Below the pieces are notes generated by a model that saw only the letters and a list, made by a program, of their open reading frames with translations, was not told the DNA's origin and did no database searches. Shown here in pieces: positions 43,073 to 52,585 of a DNA stretch of 64,000 nucleotides. The stretch is taken from assembly GCF_018831085.1 (NCBI RefSeq), contig NZ_JAGPNM010000001.1, positions 310,001 to 374,000 on the forward strand. Reading direction: 5' to 3'. The first letter of the stretch is position 1. Each line of letters opens with the position of its first letter. The DNA comes from Rheinheimera oceanensis. Its GTDB lineage: Bacteria > Pseudomonadota > Gammaproteobacteria > Enterobacterales > Alteromonadaceae. The position numbers were made by a program, and so were the translations under genes.

Positions 43073-45455
43073 TACCGGCTTCAGCTTGTGGCTGGCACAG
43101 CGTATAGTGCAGGCACGCTTTGTTATACTGCTGCTATTTATCTTTTTAATTGCCGCCGCAGCATTTTTTGTACAACAGTTTCGTATCGACGCCTCAGCCG
43201 ACACCTTGCTGGTAAAAAACAACGCGCTGTATATTAAAACCCAGCAGGCGAATCAGCGTTTTTCACCGGATGAGTTTATTCTGGTAGCCTATAAACCACG
43301 CAACGGCGAGTTGTTCAGTAACACGACCTTTGCCGACTTAACTGCGCTGAGTGAGCAATACAGCAAGCTGGAACGGGTGCAAAGCGTTACCTCGATGCTT
43401 AACGTACCACTGATTGCCGATGCATCAGTGCTGACAACCGACGTTGATGTATCTGCGCTTACCTGGCAGAAACAGCAATACTCACCGGCACAGATGCAAC
43501 AGCTGCTCAGTGACCACCCTATTTTTACCGATTTGCTGCTAAATACCGCCCAAACCGCAGCGGCCATTCAAATAGTGTTTAAACCAGATGCGCAATTAAC
43601 GGCACTGGAAAACGATATGCTGGCGATTGAGCGCCACACGCTGCAACGTGAGCTTAGTGCAGAAGAACAAACCGCACTGGCAGAATTGCAGGTAAAAGCA
43701 GATCCGCTGCGCCAGGCCCTGGTTAAACAGCGCCAGCAGGAAATTGCGCAGATAGAACAAATTAACCAACAGGTACAGCAACGCGCGCAAACCTTTACCG
43801 GTGGCGGCTATGTCGTGGCGCAGCATCTGGTGGATATTATCATCAGCGATCTCACCGTATTTGGCAGCGCCATTGCCGGCATTATCGCCCTGTTATTGCT
43901 GCTGCTTTACCGTAGTATACGCTGGGTGGTGTTTCCGCTATTAGCCTGTGCTGCAAGTGTTTGGCTTACCCTTAGCCTGTTTGCCTTGCTCGACATACGT
44001 GCCACAGTTATTTCAGCCAATTTTATTGCGCTGCAGCTTATTTTAACGCTGGCAGTGATGATCCACCTGATCGGCGCTTACCGCGATATCGCCCGTAGCG
44101 ACGCCACGGCTTGCCAACAGCAGCGTGTAATAGCAACATTACAGCAAAAACTGGCACCGTGTTTTTATGCCACAGTCACTACCTCTGTCGGTTTTGGCTC
44201 GTTAATCTTCAGCGGTATTCAGCCGGTGGTTGATTTTGGTTTTATGATGTTAATTGCAATGCTGATCACCATGAGTGTCAGCCTGCTGCTGTTTCCTGCC
44301 TTGCTCAGCCTGCTGAAAAGCAAACCGGAAACCACCGATTACGCCATACTCAGCACCAGCTTGCAGGCTATCCGCCGTTTGGTACAGCATGCACCTTTAC
44401 GCACGGTTTTTGCCTGCCTGTTGCTGTTTGCCCTGCTGTTACCCGGCATTATGCGGCTGAATGTAGAAAACAGCTTTATTAATTATTTTGCCACCGACAC
44501 CCAGGTGTATCAGGAGCTTAGGTTTATTGATCAGGAATTTGGTGGCTCTACGCCGCTGGATATTATTATTAGCCTTGACCCGGCAAAAACCAAACCGGAT
44601 TTGCTGCTAAGCGCCGAGCAGTTTAATCAGCTGCATCTGGCCCACGCAGTAACAGCAGAGTTTGCCGCTACTGGTAATGTTACCTCACTGGTTAACTTTA
44701 CTACCCTGGCTACCCAGCTTAATGATGGCAAGCCACTGACAGAATATGAATTAAATTCGATTTACCTGTTGCTGGATCAAAAGGTCGTTAATCAGCTGGT
44801 GGGGGCCTATCTGACTGAAGATCCGCTGCAGGTACGCATTGCCACCCGTATTCAGGACACCACAGAAGGGCTTAACCGCGAATTGCTGATGCAACAGCTG
44901 AAGCAGGATTTACAAGCAGTGGGCCTTAAAGCCCAGGATTACAGCCTTACCAACCTGTTTGTGTTGTATCAGGATATTTTATCGCGGCTGTTTGATTCGC
45001 AAATAATGACTTTAGGCCTGGTTTACCTTGGCATGGCGGTTATTTTGCTGCTGATCTTCCGTTCATTAAAAATTGCGCTGATAGCGCTGGTGCCCAATGT
45101 ATGCACCACGCTGGGCATTTTAGGGCTAATTGGTTGGCTGGGTATTCCACTGGACATTATGACCATTACCATCGCCGCTATTGCTATGGGTATCGCAATT
45201 GACGATACCATTCACTTTGTACACAGCTATTTGCAGGCCCCGGCTGATACTGCGCTTAAAAACGCCTATGCCCATACCGGTATGGCAATGTTGTTTACTT
45301 CTGTCGTTATTGCCGCCGGTTTTGCCGTGTTTGGTTTTTCCAGTTTTTTACCCAGTGTGTATTTTGGCTTGCTGACAGCTGCAGCCATGATAATGGCGCT
45401 GGCAGCCGATTTAACCATATTGCCGGCCCTGCTTAGCCGTTTTGTTAAGCCCTAA
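43044..45455 (+). CDS. RND/MMPL superfamily transporter
   Basis: An 803-residue inner-membrane protein with two repeats, each an N-terminal helix, a large periplasmic domain and a five-to-six-helix sterol-sensing/MMPL bundle (helices near 25-45, 270-420, 445-465 and 650-795). It is the single-protein type related to HpnN and MmpL lipid exporters rather than AcrB, and no membrane fusion protein accompanies it. The start overlaps the mlaA end by 29 bp, with GGGAG just before the ATG inside mlaA. The pairing with MlaA suggests lipid transport between the membranes; the substrate is unknown. Confidence 0.85.
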   Translation: MTPSATSQNNTGFSLWLAQRIVQARFVILLLFIFLIAAAAFFVQQFRIDASADTLLVKNNALYIKTQQANQRFSPDEFILVAYKPRNGELFSNTTFADLTALSEQYSKLERVQSVTSMLNVPLIADASVLTTDVDVSALTWQKQQYSPAQMQQLLSDHPIFTDLLLNTAQTAAAIQIVFKPDAQLTALENDMLAIERHTLQRELSAEEQTALAELQVKADPLRQALVKQRQQEIAQIEQINQQVQQRAQTFTGGGYVVAQHLVDIIISDLTVFGSAIAGIIALLLLLLYRSIRWVVFPLLACAASVWLTLSLFALLDIRATVISANFIALQLILTLAVMIHLIGAYRDIARSDATACQQQRVIATLQQKLAPCFYATVTTSVGFGSLIFSGIQPVVDFGFMMLIAMLITMSVSLLLFPALLSLLKSKPETTDYAILSTSLQAIRRLVQHAPLRTVFACLLLFALLLPGIMRLNVENSFINYFATDTQVYQELRFIDQEFGGSTPLDIIISLDPAKTKPDLLLSAEQFNQLHLAHAVTAEFAATGNVTSLVNFTTLATQLNDGKPLTEYELNSIYLLLDQKVVNQLVGAYLTEDPLQVRIATRIQDTTEGLNRELLMQQLKQDLQAVGLKAQDYSLTNLFVLYQDILSRLFDSQIMTLGLVYLGMAVILLLIFRSLKIALIALVPNVCTTLGILGLIGWLGIPLDIMTITIAAIAMGIAIDDTIHFVHSYLQAPADTALKNAYAHTGMAMLFTSVVIAAGFAVFGFSSFLPSVYFGLLTAAAMIMALAADLTILPALLSRFVKP

Positions 45456-45459
45456 GCAA

Positions 45460-45481
45460 AAAGCCGGCAAAAGCCGGCTTT
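45460..45481. terminator. Bidirectional terminator between the RND gene and ohr
   Basis: Stem AAAGCCGGC (45460-45468) / GCCGGCTTT (45473-45481), loop AAAA. Confidence 0.8.
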
Positions 45482-45497
45482 CGTAGCACCAACGTGG

Positions 45498-45914
45498 TTA
45501 TACGCTAACGTGTAAACGCACGTCGACATTACCGCGGGTAGCATTTGAATAAGGGCAAACATGGTGCGCTTTTTCTACCAGTTGCTGTGCAGCAGCTTTG
45601 TCCATACCCGGCAAGCTGATGAATAAATCAACATCCAGGCCAAAACCACCTTCAATTTTACCAATACCTACTTCAGCACGCAGGCTAAGATCTGCAGGCA
45701 GCGCTTGTTTACTCTGACCTGCAACAAATTTCATTGCACCGATAAAACAGGCAGAATAACCGGCAGCAAATAACTGCTCAGGGTTAGTTGCCCCACCACC
45801 GCCGCCTAATTCTTTTGGTGCGGCCAGTTTAACTTCTAATAAACCATCGCTTGATTTAGCTGCGCCATCACGGCCGCCGGTTGACGTTACTACTGCTTTA
45901 TAAAGAATATCCAT
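45498..45914 (-). CDS. ohr: Organic hydroperoxide resistance protein Ohr
   Basis: A thiol peroxidase of the Ohr/OsmC family that reduces organic and fatty-acid hydroperoxides. The 138-residue product has the two reactive cysteines, Cys56 (GYSACFIGA) and Cys120 (HHVCPYSNATRGN), in Ohr-type surroundings, plus TSTGGRDG near the N-terminus. It is divergent from a MarR/OhrR gene with a perfect palindrome between them. Confidence 0.95.
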   Translation of the reverse strand: MDILYKAVVTSTGGRDGAAKSSDGLLEVKLAAPKELGGGGGATNPEQLFAAGYSACFIGAMKFVAGQSKQALPADLSLRAEVGIGKIEGGFGLDVDLFISLPGMDKAAAQQLVEKAHHVCPYSNATRGNVDVRLHVSV

Positions 45915-45975
45915 CGTTATTTCCTCAGTTAGGGTTAGTTGCCGTTAGTGAACATCTGCATAATAGAATCAATTA

Positions 45976-45991
45976 ATCTTGCATGCAAGAT
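45976..45991. promoter_or_regulatory. Perfect palindrome in the ohr-ohrR divergent region, probable OhrR operator
   Basis: ATCTTGCATGCAAGAT is a perfect 16-bp palindrome 62 bp upstream of ohr and 98 bp upstream of ohrR, in an AT-rich stretch. OhrR proteins bind such inverted repeats between ohr and ohrR; the assignment to OhrR is by position. Confidence 0.65.
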
Positions 45992-46089
45992 ATTTGTATA
46001 TAACTTTTTTGCCTCAAATATAATTACCAGAGCTATAAGGCTGCCAGCTAAGTTTGGTACACTTGGAGAAAATTGCCGGATTAATACAG

Positions 46090-46539
46090 ATGAATAAAAC
46101 TTTACCACTGGAACAGCAACTGTGCTTTGCGCTTTATAGCGCCTCTAATGCTGTGGTGCGGTTGTACCGGCCGTTATTGCAGCCCTTTGATCTGACTTAC
46201 CCACAGTATGTGGTAATGCTGGCATTATGGCAGCAGGACAATATCAGTCTGGGTGAACTTAGCAGTAAAACGCTGTTTGATTCAGGCACCTTAACACCAC
46301 TGGTAAAAAAGCTTGAACAAAAAGGCTGGCTGAAACGAATACCTTCTTCGGTTGATGAGCGGGTAAAACATGTTGTGCTGACCAACAGCGGTAAAGCACT
46401 GGAAACGGCTGTGGCGGGCGTAATGCCTGCGCTACGCTGCCAAATATCACTACCAGATGACCGGTTAGTGCAGCTAAGGGCATTGGCACGCCAGGTTCAG
46501 TCAGATATTCAACAACTTGAACGCTGCTCTGCTAGCTAA
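46090..46539 (+). CDS. ohrR: MarR-family regulator, OhrR type
   Basis: A 149-residue winged-helix regulator. Cys12 in QLCFALYSASN is at the position of the peroxide-sensing cysteine of OhrR; LTYPQYVVMLALW, SGTLTPLVKKLEQKGWLKR and SSVDERVKHVVLT follow the OhrR branch. The ATG at 46090 is chosen because the family starts near this point; an in-frame ATG 36 bases upstream has no better support. It should repress ohr until its cysteine is oxidised by an organic hydroperoxide. Confidence 0.9.
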   Translation: MNKTLPLEQQLCFALYSASNAVVRLYRPLLQPFDLTYPQYVVMLALWQQDNISLGELSSKTLFDSGTLTPLVKKLEQKGWLKRIPSSVDERVKHVVLTNSGKALETAVAGVMPALRCQISLPDDRLVQLRALARQVQSDIQQLERCSAS

Positions 46540-46854
46540 TAGCCATATACTTCGGGCCGTTGAAGCATGCTTAAGATGAACTCAGGCTGAATTACACTTA
46601 ATAACATTAGTTAAATAACAATATTTTTTTACTTTTGTTAAATCATAATCTTAGTTTCAATTGGCTGATTTACTTTATAAAAGTACCGGTCTGGTATTTG
46701 ACGCAAACCCGAATCAACTGCATAGTAATTCCGGCATTAGTGCCCTGCAATGGAATTGTTAGCATTTACACCGCACGGAAAGCTAATTTCACGCGTAATT
46801 AAGACAACAATAAAATCAGATAATGCGCAGACAATGACTTTTTGGGGCATCATT
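46540..46854. other. AT-rich intergenic region, no gene seen
   Basis: A 315-bp gap between ohrR and the acyltransferase gene, clearly richer in A/T than its surroundings (for example 46610-46700). No hairpin terminator or convincing gene is seen. An in-frame extension of the next gene starts at 46750 but is poorly supported. Confidence 0.5.
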
Positions 46855-47682
46855 ATGAGTTCTCTGGCAGCAGTTACAGATACTGCTTTTTCACCATCAG
46901 CAAACACCTTAGCAGTACCTTTTAACTGCACCTCTTTGTACAACCCTTTGTTGCATTTTCCCGACTTTTATCAGGCGCGGCTGGCCAGTGCACAAGAACA
47001 GCGCAATGAAACGTTTAGCTTACGCCATAAAGTGTATTGTGAAGAACTACGCTACGAACCGCCAAGACCGAACAAACTGGAGTATGACCAGTTTGATCAC
47101 CGGTCGATCCACTGTGCAATTCAACACACTGATTCTGATACGCTGGCTGGCACAGTTCGTCTGATCACATCAGCAGCACCAGAGCAATTGCTGCCGGTGG
47201 AGTGTTATTTTGCCAATAGCTTCACCAATTCGGCACTGGCGCCGGCAAATTTTCCCCGCCGTAATATCTGTGAAATATCACGCCTTGCGGTACCAAAAAA
47301 TATTCGTCACAGCCAGATTATTGAAGCAACAGACAACTATTCTGCTTTAACCAGCTTACAGGGCCAATGCCGTAAACTGGTATCCGTTGCCTTGTATTTA
47401 CTGGCTACCCTGATGTGTGTCCGCGACGAGCGTTACCACGCCTACGTGATGATTGAACCCTCACTGGCCAGAATACTTAAAAGAGTCGGTATTCATTTTG
47501 TGCAGATTGCCGAAGCGATAGACTTTAACGGCAAACGTGCGCCCTACTATCTGGATATGCGCACCACCAGAGCAACGCTGAAATCAGACTACCTTAAGTT
47601 GCGTAATGCCCTTGATGAGCAGCTGTTTGAGCAAAGCAGCGAGTATTTTCATGCTGCCCGGCCACAGTTGGTATATCGCTGA
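46855..47682 (+). CDS. PEP-CTERM/exosortase-associated N-acyl amino acid synthase-like acyltransferase
   Basis: A 275-residue GNAT-fold protein like those found with exosortase/PEP-CTERM systems and related to N-acyl amino acid synthases such as FeeM. Supporting segments are FSLRHKVYCEELRYEPP, DHRSIHCAIQH, LAGTVRLI, FPRRNICEISRLAVPK and RYHAYVMIEPSLARILKRVGIHF. The start at 46855 follows GGGGC; in-frame ATGs at 46750 and 46834 are alternatives. No exosortase or PEP-CTERM protein is in the window, so it stands alone here. The acyl donor and acceptor are unknown. Confidence 0.75.
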   Translation: MSSLAAVTDTAFSPSANTLAVPFNCTSLYNPLLHFPDFYQARLASAQEQRNETFSLRHKVYCEELRYEPPRPNKLEYDQFDHRSIHCAIQHTDSDTLAGTVRLITSAAPEQLLPVECYFANSFTNSALAPANFPRRNICEISRLAVPKNIRHSQIIEATDNYSALTSLQGQCRKLVSVALYLLATLMCVRDERYHAYVMIEPSLARILKRVGIHFVQIAEAIDFNGKRAPYYLDMRTTRATLKSDYLKLRNALDEQLFEQSSEYFHAARPQLVYR

Positions 47683-47732
47683 CATCTGCTAAAATGCCGG
47701 CCTGATTCTGCGCACGGGTACCAGACAGTAGT

Positions 47733-48740
47733 ATGGATTCATTAACACAACTTGCATTAGGCGCTACCGTTGCCGCCGCGGTAATGGGTAAAACGCCGGG
47801 CTCAAGGCTAAAAACTGTGCTTACCGGCGCGGTACTGGGTACTTTGCCTGATTTAGATGTGGTAATTGATTATGGCGATGTCGTTAGCAATATGGTGTTG
47901 CACCGCACGGAAAGCCATGCGGTTTTATATCAGACATTAGTATCACCGGTGCTGGCATGGCTGGCTGCAATCTTATGCCAGCAGCGACAATATTACTGGC
48001 GCTGGCTACTGGCAACCTGGTTTATTCTGCTAACCCACACTGCTATAGATGCCATGACGGTATACGGCACCCAATTTGGTTTACCCTTTACCAATACCCC
48101 TTTTGCTGTTGGCAGCATCTTTATTATTGACCCCCTGTATACCTTGCCATTGCTGCTGGGGCTGGGCTATTACCTGCTAAGTAAACCGCATGGCCTGGCG
48201 ATAAATGCCGGGGCACTGGTGGTTTCAAGTGCTTATATGTTGTGGTCTGTGCTGGCACAGCAGTATGTCAGTAATGTTGCACAAAACAGCCTGCATCAGC
48301 AGCAGCTGGATTATCAGCAAATGCTGGTGACACCCGCACCGCTGACAACGCTACTGTGGCGTATTGTTGTCATGACAGAGCAGGGCTACGCAGAGGGGTT
48401 TTATTCATTGTTCGACCGCAGTACAGAGATTCGCTTTACGCATATTATGCGGGACCACTCGCTTAAACAGCAATATGCCCGGCTTAAACCGGTGCAGCAA
48501 TTGCACTGGTTCAGCCGTGGTTTTTATGCTGTGCAGCAACAAGGCGATACTCTGCTGCTAACCGATTTACGCATGGGGCAGGAAGGCAGCTACGCTTTTG
48601 AATTTGTGGTAGACCCAGAAAACAACGTTGCTGTACAACAGTTGCCAATGCGCCGTGATATGGCAATGGCGTTGCCGTGGTTATGGCAACGCATGTGGGG
48701 GCAGCAACTGCCCTCACCTTACTTAGCCGTTAACCAATAA
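47733..48740 (+). CDS. YdjM-like membrane-bound metal-dependent hydrolase family protein (DUF457)
   Basis: A 335-residue protein with about five membrane helices in its first 190 residues and a soluble C-terminal part. The N-terminus MDSLTQLALGATVAAAVMG, LGTLPDLDVVIDYGD, LHRTESHAVLYQ and TWFILLTHTAIDAMTVYGTQ carry the conserved Asp/His residues of the family. LexA-linked YdjM in E. coli is a relative, but no SOS box is seen here. The true substrate is not known. Its end overlaps the convergent DUF1543 gene by 11 bp. Confidence 0.85.
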   Translation: MDSLTQLALGATVAAAVMGKTPGSRLKTVLTGAVLGTLPDLDVVIDYGDVVSNMVLHRTESHAVLYQTLVSPVLAWLAAILCQQRQYYWRWLLATWFILLTHTAIDAMTVYGTQFGLPFTNTPFAVGSIFIIDPLYTLPLLLGLGYYLLSKPHGLAINAGALVVSSAYMLWSVLAQQYVSNVAQNSLHQQQLDYQQMLVTPAPLTTLLWRIVVMTEQGYAEGFYSLFDRSTEIRFTHIMRDHSLKQQYARLKPVQQLHWFSRGFYAVQQQGDTLLLTDLRMGQEGSYAFEFVVDPENNVAVQQLPMRRDMAMALPWLWQRMWGQQLPSPYLAVNQ

Positions 48741-49230
48741 TCTGATAACCAGACCAGTCGGGCCGCATAGGTTGGCTTTGCCCGCTATTGTGCAGGTGAA
48801 TATGTAAACCCTGCAGCTGTTCCAGTGCAAAGCAGTCGTCCAGCTGCAGTAAATCATCTTTGTGCTGGCTGTCGGCATCGGTTAACAGTTGTTGTTTTGC
48901 TTTAGCCTTAGCTTCTGCTGCGGAAGCCGCAACGCAAAGCATAAAGTCATGCTGCTCGGCAATTTTATCCGGGTAATAACCACCAAAATTAACAAAGTAC
49001 AGTTTGTTACTGCTGTGTTGCGGCTCGTTATGTAAACTGACGCTGTAACCGTCGATATGGTTAACTTGCATGTAGCTATCAATATGCAGGCCCTTTACCG
49101 TGCCAAACCATTGCTGGCATAACAGGTTGTAGGTGTCTTCGATCCGCTTTGCGGCTACAAAACGCACATCATGTAGTTCAATATTGGCACCAGGCGCTGT
49201 GCCACCTATATACACCAAAAACAGCTGCAT
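48730..49230 (-). CDS. DUF1543 domain protein
   Basis: A 166-residue protein of unknown function. The N-terminus LFLVYIGGTAPGANIELHDVRFVAA and the later YFVNFGGYYPDKIAEQHDFMLCVAAS are typical of DUF1543, which has a duplicated beta-alpha fold. No signal peptide or membrane segment; probably cytoplasmic. It is convergent with the YdjM-like gene. Confidence 0.85.
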   Translation of the reverse strand: MQLFLVYIGGTAPGANIELHDVRFVAAKRIEDTYNLLCQQWFGTVKGLHIDSYMQVNHIDGYSVSLHNEPQHSSNKLYFVNFGGYYPDKIAEQHDFMLCVAASAAEAKAKAKQQLLTDADSQHKDDLLQLDDCFALEQLQGLHIHLHNSGQSQPMRPDWSGYQIIG

Positions 49231-49329
49231 TGTACTCTCCGGTTATAATAAAAACGCAGTATAATGGCGCGCTGAAATGGTTACCAGCACAGCGGTTGTG
49301 TCAAATTAATAAGGCTTAAATATGTGATC

Positions 49330-50964
49330 TCAACCAGAAAGAATAGTGCAGTTACGGCCCGAACTTTTGGCGCGGTATAACGCCTGATCGGCTTTGTCGA
49401 TAACTAAATCGGCATGCTCCAGTGTGGCAGCACAAATGCCGGCACTGAAACTACAATAAAACCGCTGCTCTGCTGCGGTAAAAGGTAAAGCGGCAAATAA
49501 CTCACGCACCTGCTCTACCAGGGTAAAAGCCCGCTCGACACTGCAATCAGGCAGCACCAGTAAAAATTCTTCACCACCATAACGCCCAACCAGATCGGTT
49601 TTACGTAATTGTTGTTTCAACAGGTTAGCTAAATTGGCTATGACCTGATCACCAATTAAATGGCCGTAGTTATCGTTAACTTTTTTAAAGTGATCAATAT
49701 CCAGCATTACCACGCTGACAGGTTGGCTACTGCGCACTGCCCGCAACATCTCCAGAGCCAGCCGCTCTTTAATATGGGCGTGCTGCAACAGGCCGGTAAG
49801 GCTGTCACGCGTCATGATATCAGCCAGTTGTCTGGCCCGTTGCGCCCGGGCAAATACCGCAACCAGCAAGGCTGTATCGGTAATAGGTTTGGTAATAAAA
49901 TCATCGCCCGCTTTAATCAGCGCGGCCAGTTGCTGCTCACTGTCAGTTTCAGACGATAAATAAATAATCGGCACCCCAAGCCAGGCTTGCTGCAACCGCA
50001 CCAGCTGTGCCAATTCGGGGCCAGAGCAAAACGGCATACTTACGTCCAGCAAGATAACATCCGGATGAAACTGCTTAAGAGATTCAAAAATCAGTGCAGG
50101 CTCTGACAGCACCTCTACCAGCAAGCCCCCCTGGCGTAATACCAACGCATAATGCTCTGCCAGCAGTTGGTCGTCATCTACCAGCATAACCCTGAACGGT
50201 TCACGCTCGTTACGCGATAGCTGTTGCCGTAAGCGGGCTTCCAGTTCAGTGATATTCAATGGTTTTACAAAATAGCCGATAGCACCTGCCCGTATAGCGT
50301 TTAAATAGCTGCCAAAGTCACTCTGGCGGCTTAGCAGCAGCGCCGGAATGGCCGAGCTTTGCTTTGTCTGTAAGTCAGCGAGACGCTGCATACATTGCCC
50401 TGGGTTCTGGTGCATATCCAGATCAATAATCAATACTTCAGGAGGGGTATTGGCGATAACCTGCGCTATGTCATCCACACTGACGAAATGACGGTAACTA
50501 TAGCCAAAAATATCCAGCATGGTGCTGATTTGCTCTGTCAGGGCAGGCTCGTCGCATAACAGATAAACACCAGCCCGCGGTGCTGGCGGCACTTCTGTTG
50601 TTACCGGCGTAGCGGGATAATCTGCCACAGCAGCTGGCAGCTTAAGCTGTTGTATATCATCAATCAGGCGCTGTTGTGCTGTTGGGGCAACGACAACGCC
50701 AGGCACCAGCCAGGGTTTTAGTTGCAGCTCACATTGCCGGGCCTGCTCGCCAAGCTCTGGTAAACCAAAAGTGCCGGCGGAGCCTGCCAGAGTGTGTAGT
50801 TTTGCAGATAAATCCTGTACCTGATTTTGCCAGGCCAGATCAGACAACTGATATAGCAACATCGCGCCTTGCTGTAGCAACGGCAGCTCTTGTCCCAGCC
50901 GCATCACATAGGTATGGCGCAACTGCGCAAGCTGTTGCTCTAAATCTGTTTTTGACTCTGTCAT
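49330..50964 (-). CDS. Hpt-REC-REC-GGDEF response regulator diguanylate cyclase
   Basis: Makes cyclic di-GMP under phosphorelay control. The 544-residue product has an Hpt domain (about 15-110, phosphoryl His57 in LHTLAGSAG), a first receiver (about 130-250, acceptor Asp181), a second receiver (about 257-375, Asp307 in LLDVSMP) and a GGDEF domain (about 385-544) with the active-site GGEEF at 463-467 and an inhibitory RxxD site (Arg454-Asp457). The start at 50964 is chosen over one 72 bases upstream because the domain begins here. It is divergent from a histidine kinase gene, a possible partner. Confidence 0.92.
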   Translation of the reverse strand: MTESKTDLEQQLAQLRHTYVMRLGQELPLLQQGAMLLYQLSDLAWQNQVQDLSAKLHTLAGSAGTFGLPELGEQARQCELQLKPWLVPGVVVAPTAQQRLIDDIQQLKLPAAVADYPATPVTTEVPPAPRAGVYLLCDEPALTEQISTMLDIFGYSYRHFVSVDDIAQVIANTPPEVLIIDLDMHQNPGQCMQRLADLQTKQSSAIPALLLSRQSDFGSYLNAIRAGAIGYFVKPLNITELEARLRQQLSRNEREPFRVMLVDDDQLLAEHYALVLRQGGLLVEVLSEPALIFESLKQFHPDVILLDVSMPFCSGPELAQLVRLQQAWLGVPIIYLSSETDSEQQLAALIKAGDDFITKPITDTALLVAVFARAQRARQLADIMTRDSLTGLLQHAHIKERLALEMLRAVRSSQPVSVVMLDIDHFKKVNDNYGHLIGDQVIANLANLLKQQLRKTDLVGRYGGEEFLLVLPDCSVERAFTLVEQVRELFAALPFTAAEQRFYCSFSAGICAATLEHADLVIDKADQALYRAKSSGRNCTILSG

Positions 50965-51172
50965 GCTACCCTGGTCACTACGCTGCTTAGTAAATTTGAT
51001 ACCGGCTTGGCTACGATCCTGCGCCTGGCGCTGCACAGACCGCTATATCATCAAGTTAATGAAAAATCTGCTGTAAATTTAGCGCATAACCATTAAAGAT
51101 GCTATACATTGGTGCTAAGGCATAACAGGTTGACACACCGTCCGCAGCCGATACGGAGAGCTCTGTGTAGTA

Positions 51173-52540
51173 ATGCAAATTGAACTACAGCATATTCTGG
51201 CCCAAATCAGCCGTAATCCCAATATCGACAAAGGCGATTTATCTGCAACTAACAGATTGATTTTAGAGGCTATTACTAGTGGGCTAGCTGTTGACCGCGC
51301 CAGCATCTGGTTATTATCGGATGATCATCAATTAATGCACTGTGTCTATCAGCTCGATGGTAAGCAGCACAGCACGCCGGATATAACCCTAAGCCGGCAA
51401 GACTTTCCCAGTTATTTCAATGCGTTGGACGATGAGCGTAATATTGTTGCTACCAACGCACATCATCACCCGCAAACGGCTGAATTTTCCGATATCTACC
51501 TGTCACCTTCCGGTATTTGCTCTATGCTGGATACGCCAATCCGCCATCACGGTGTTATGGTAGGTATTATTTGTATTGAGCATCGTCAGGTTAAGCAATG
51601 GCAAACAGACGAAATTGTCTTTGCCGGCTTTCTGGCCGATATCTATGGCCGGGCATTAAGCGCATCAGAGCGCATGCGTTATCAGTGCGAGCTAGAGCAG
51701 CTAAACAGTGGCTTAGAGCAAATTATCAGCCAGCGTACGCAAGAACTGACCCAGTCGCTTGAGCAACTGCAGCTTACCCAGCACCGGTTAATTGAAGTGG
51801 AAAAAATGGCCAGCCTTGGCCGATTAGTGGCCGGTATCGCTCACGAAATAAACACACCGCTGGGTGTTGCCGTTACCGCTATCAGCCATGCCGAAGCAAC
51901 GCTGCTGGAATTGGAGCAACTGTTTCAGGCCGGCCAGCTTAGCCGGCAAAAATTCAGCCATAGTGGTGCTGCAATTAAGCACAGTATTGCTATGGTAAAT
52001 ACTAACCTGCAGCGCACTGTTGATCTGGTAAACAGTTTTAAACAAACTGCCGCAGCCAGCGAGGCTCAGCAAGCCGAGTGGTTAGTATTAAGCCAGTTTA
52101 TTCCCAAAGTGCTGTGCAGTGTCGATTCGCTACTAAAACAGTATCAGGTGAATGTACAACTGGACGTGCCTGCTACGTTAAAAGTTCACAGTTTTGCCAG
52201 CCCGCTGGCCACCATTCTAACCCGGCTGATAGAAAATGCCTGCCAGCATGCCTTTGATAATCAGCCCTCGCGCCAGATTGTGATCCGTGCCAGCCAGAAC
52301 ACTTACAGCTGGCAACTGGATATCGCTGATAATGGCCGGGGTATGAACGCAAATGAACTGGCCCGGGCCTTTGAACCATTTTTTACTACACGCCGCCACA
52401 CCGGCGCCAAAGGCCTGGGTATGACACTGGTATTTAATCTGGTTACCCATCTGTTACAGGGCGATGTCAGCCTGCACAATACTGATACAGGCTGTGTGGT
52501 AACCCTGCGCTGCCCGCTTACGCTAAGCACCACTGCCTGA
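51173..52540 (+). CDS. GAF-domain sensor histidine kinase
   Basis: A 455-residue cytoplasmic kinase with no membrane helix. A GAF domain (about 5-160) precedes a coiled coil (165-215), then a HisKA-type H box with His224 (GIAHEINTPLG), and an HATPase domain with N box LTRLIENACQHAF, G1 DNGRGM and G2 GAKGLGMTL. The Gln-rich helix SQRTQELTQSLEQLQ joins the sensor to the kinase. It faces the double-receiver diguanylate cyclase across a 208-bp gap and probably signals to it (inference). Confidence 0.9.
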   Translation: MQIELQHILAQISRNPNIDKGDLSATNRLILEAITSGLAVDRASIWLLSDDHQLMHCVYQLDGKQHSTPDITLSRQDFPSYFNALDDERNIVATNAHHHPQTAEFSDIYLSPSGICSMLDTPIRHHGVMVGIICIEHRQVKQWQTDEIVFAGFLADIYGRALSASERMRYQCELEQLNSGLEQIISQRTQELTQSLEQLQLTQHRLIEVEKMASLGRLVAGIAHEINTPLGVAVTAISHAEATLLELEQLFQAGQLSRQKFSHSGAAIKHSIAMVNTNLQRTVDLVNSFKQTAAASEAQQAEWLVLSQFIPKVLCSVDSLLKQYQVNVQLDVPATLKVHSFASPLATILTRLIENACQHAFDNQPSRQIVIRASQNTYSWQLDIADNGRGMNANELARAFEPFFTTRRHTGAKGLGMTLVFNLVTHLLQGDVSLHNTDTGCVVTLRCPLTLSTTA

Positions 52541-52585
52541 GCCCTGTCAGCTGAGTATTAAAACCTGCGTACTACAACCTGCATA

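Noticed and set aside
46750-46854. Upstream start of the acyltransferase gene
   Set aside because: The added residues have no family match and lie in AT-rich sequence; the ATG at 46855 has a ribosome site.
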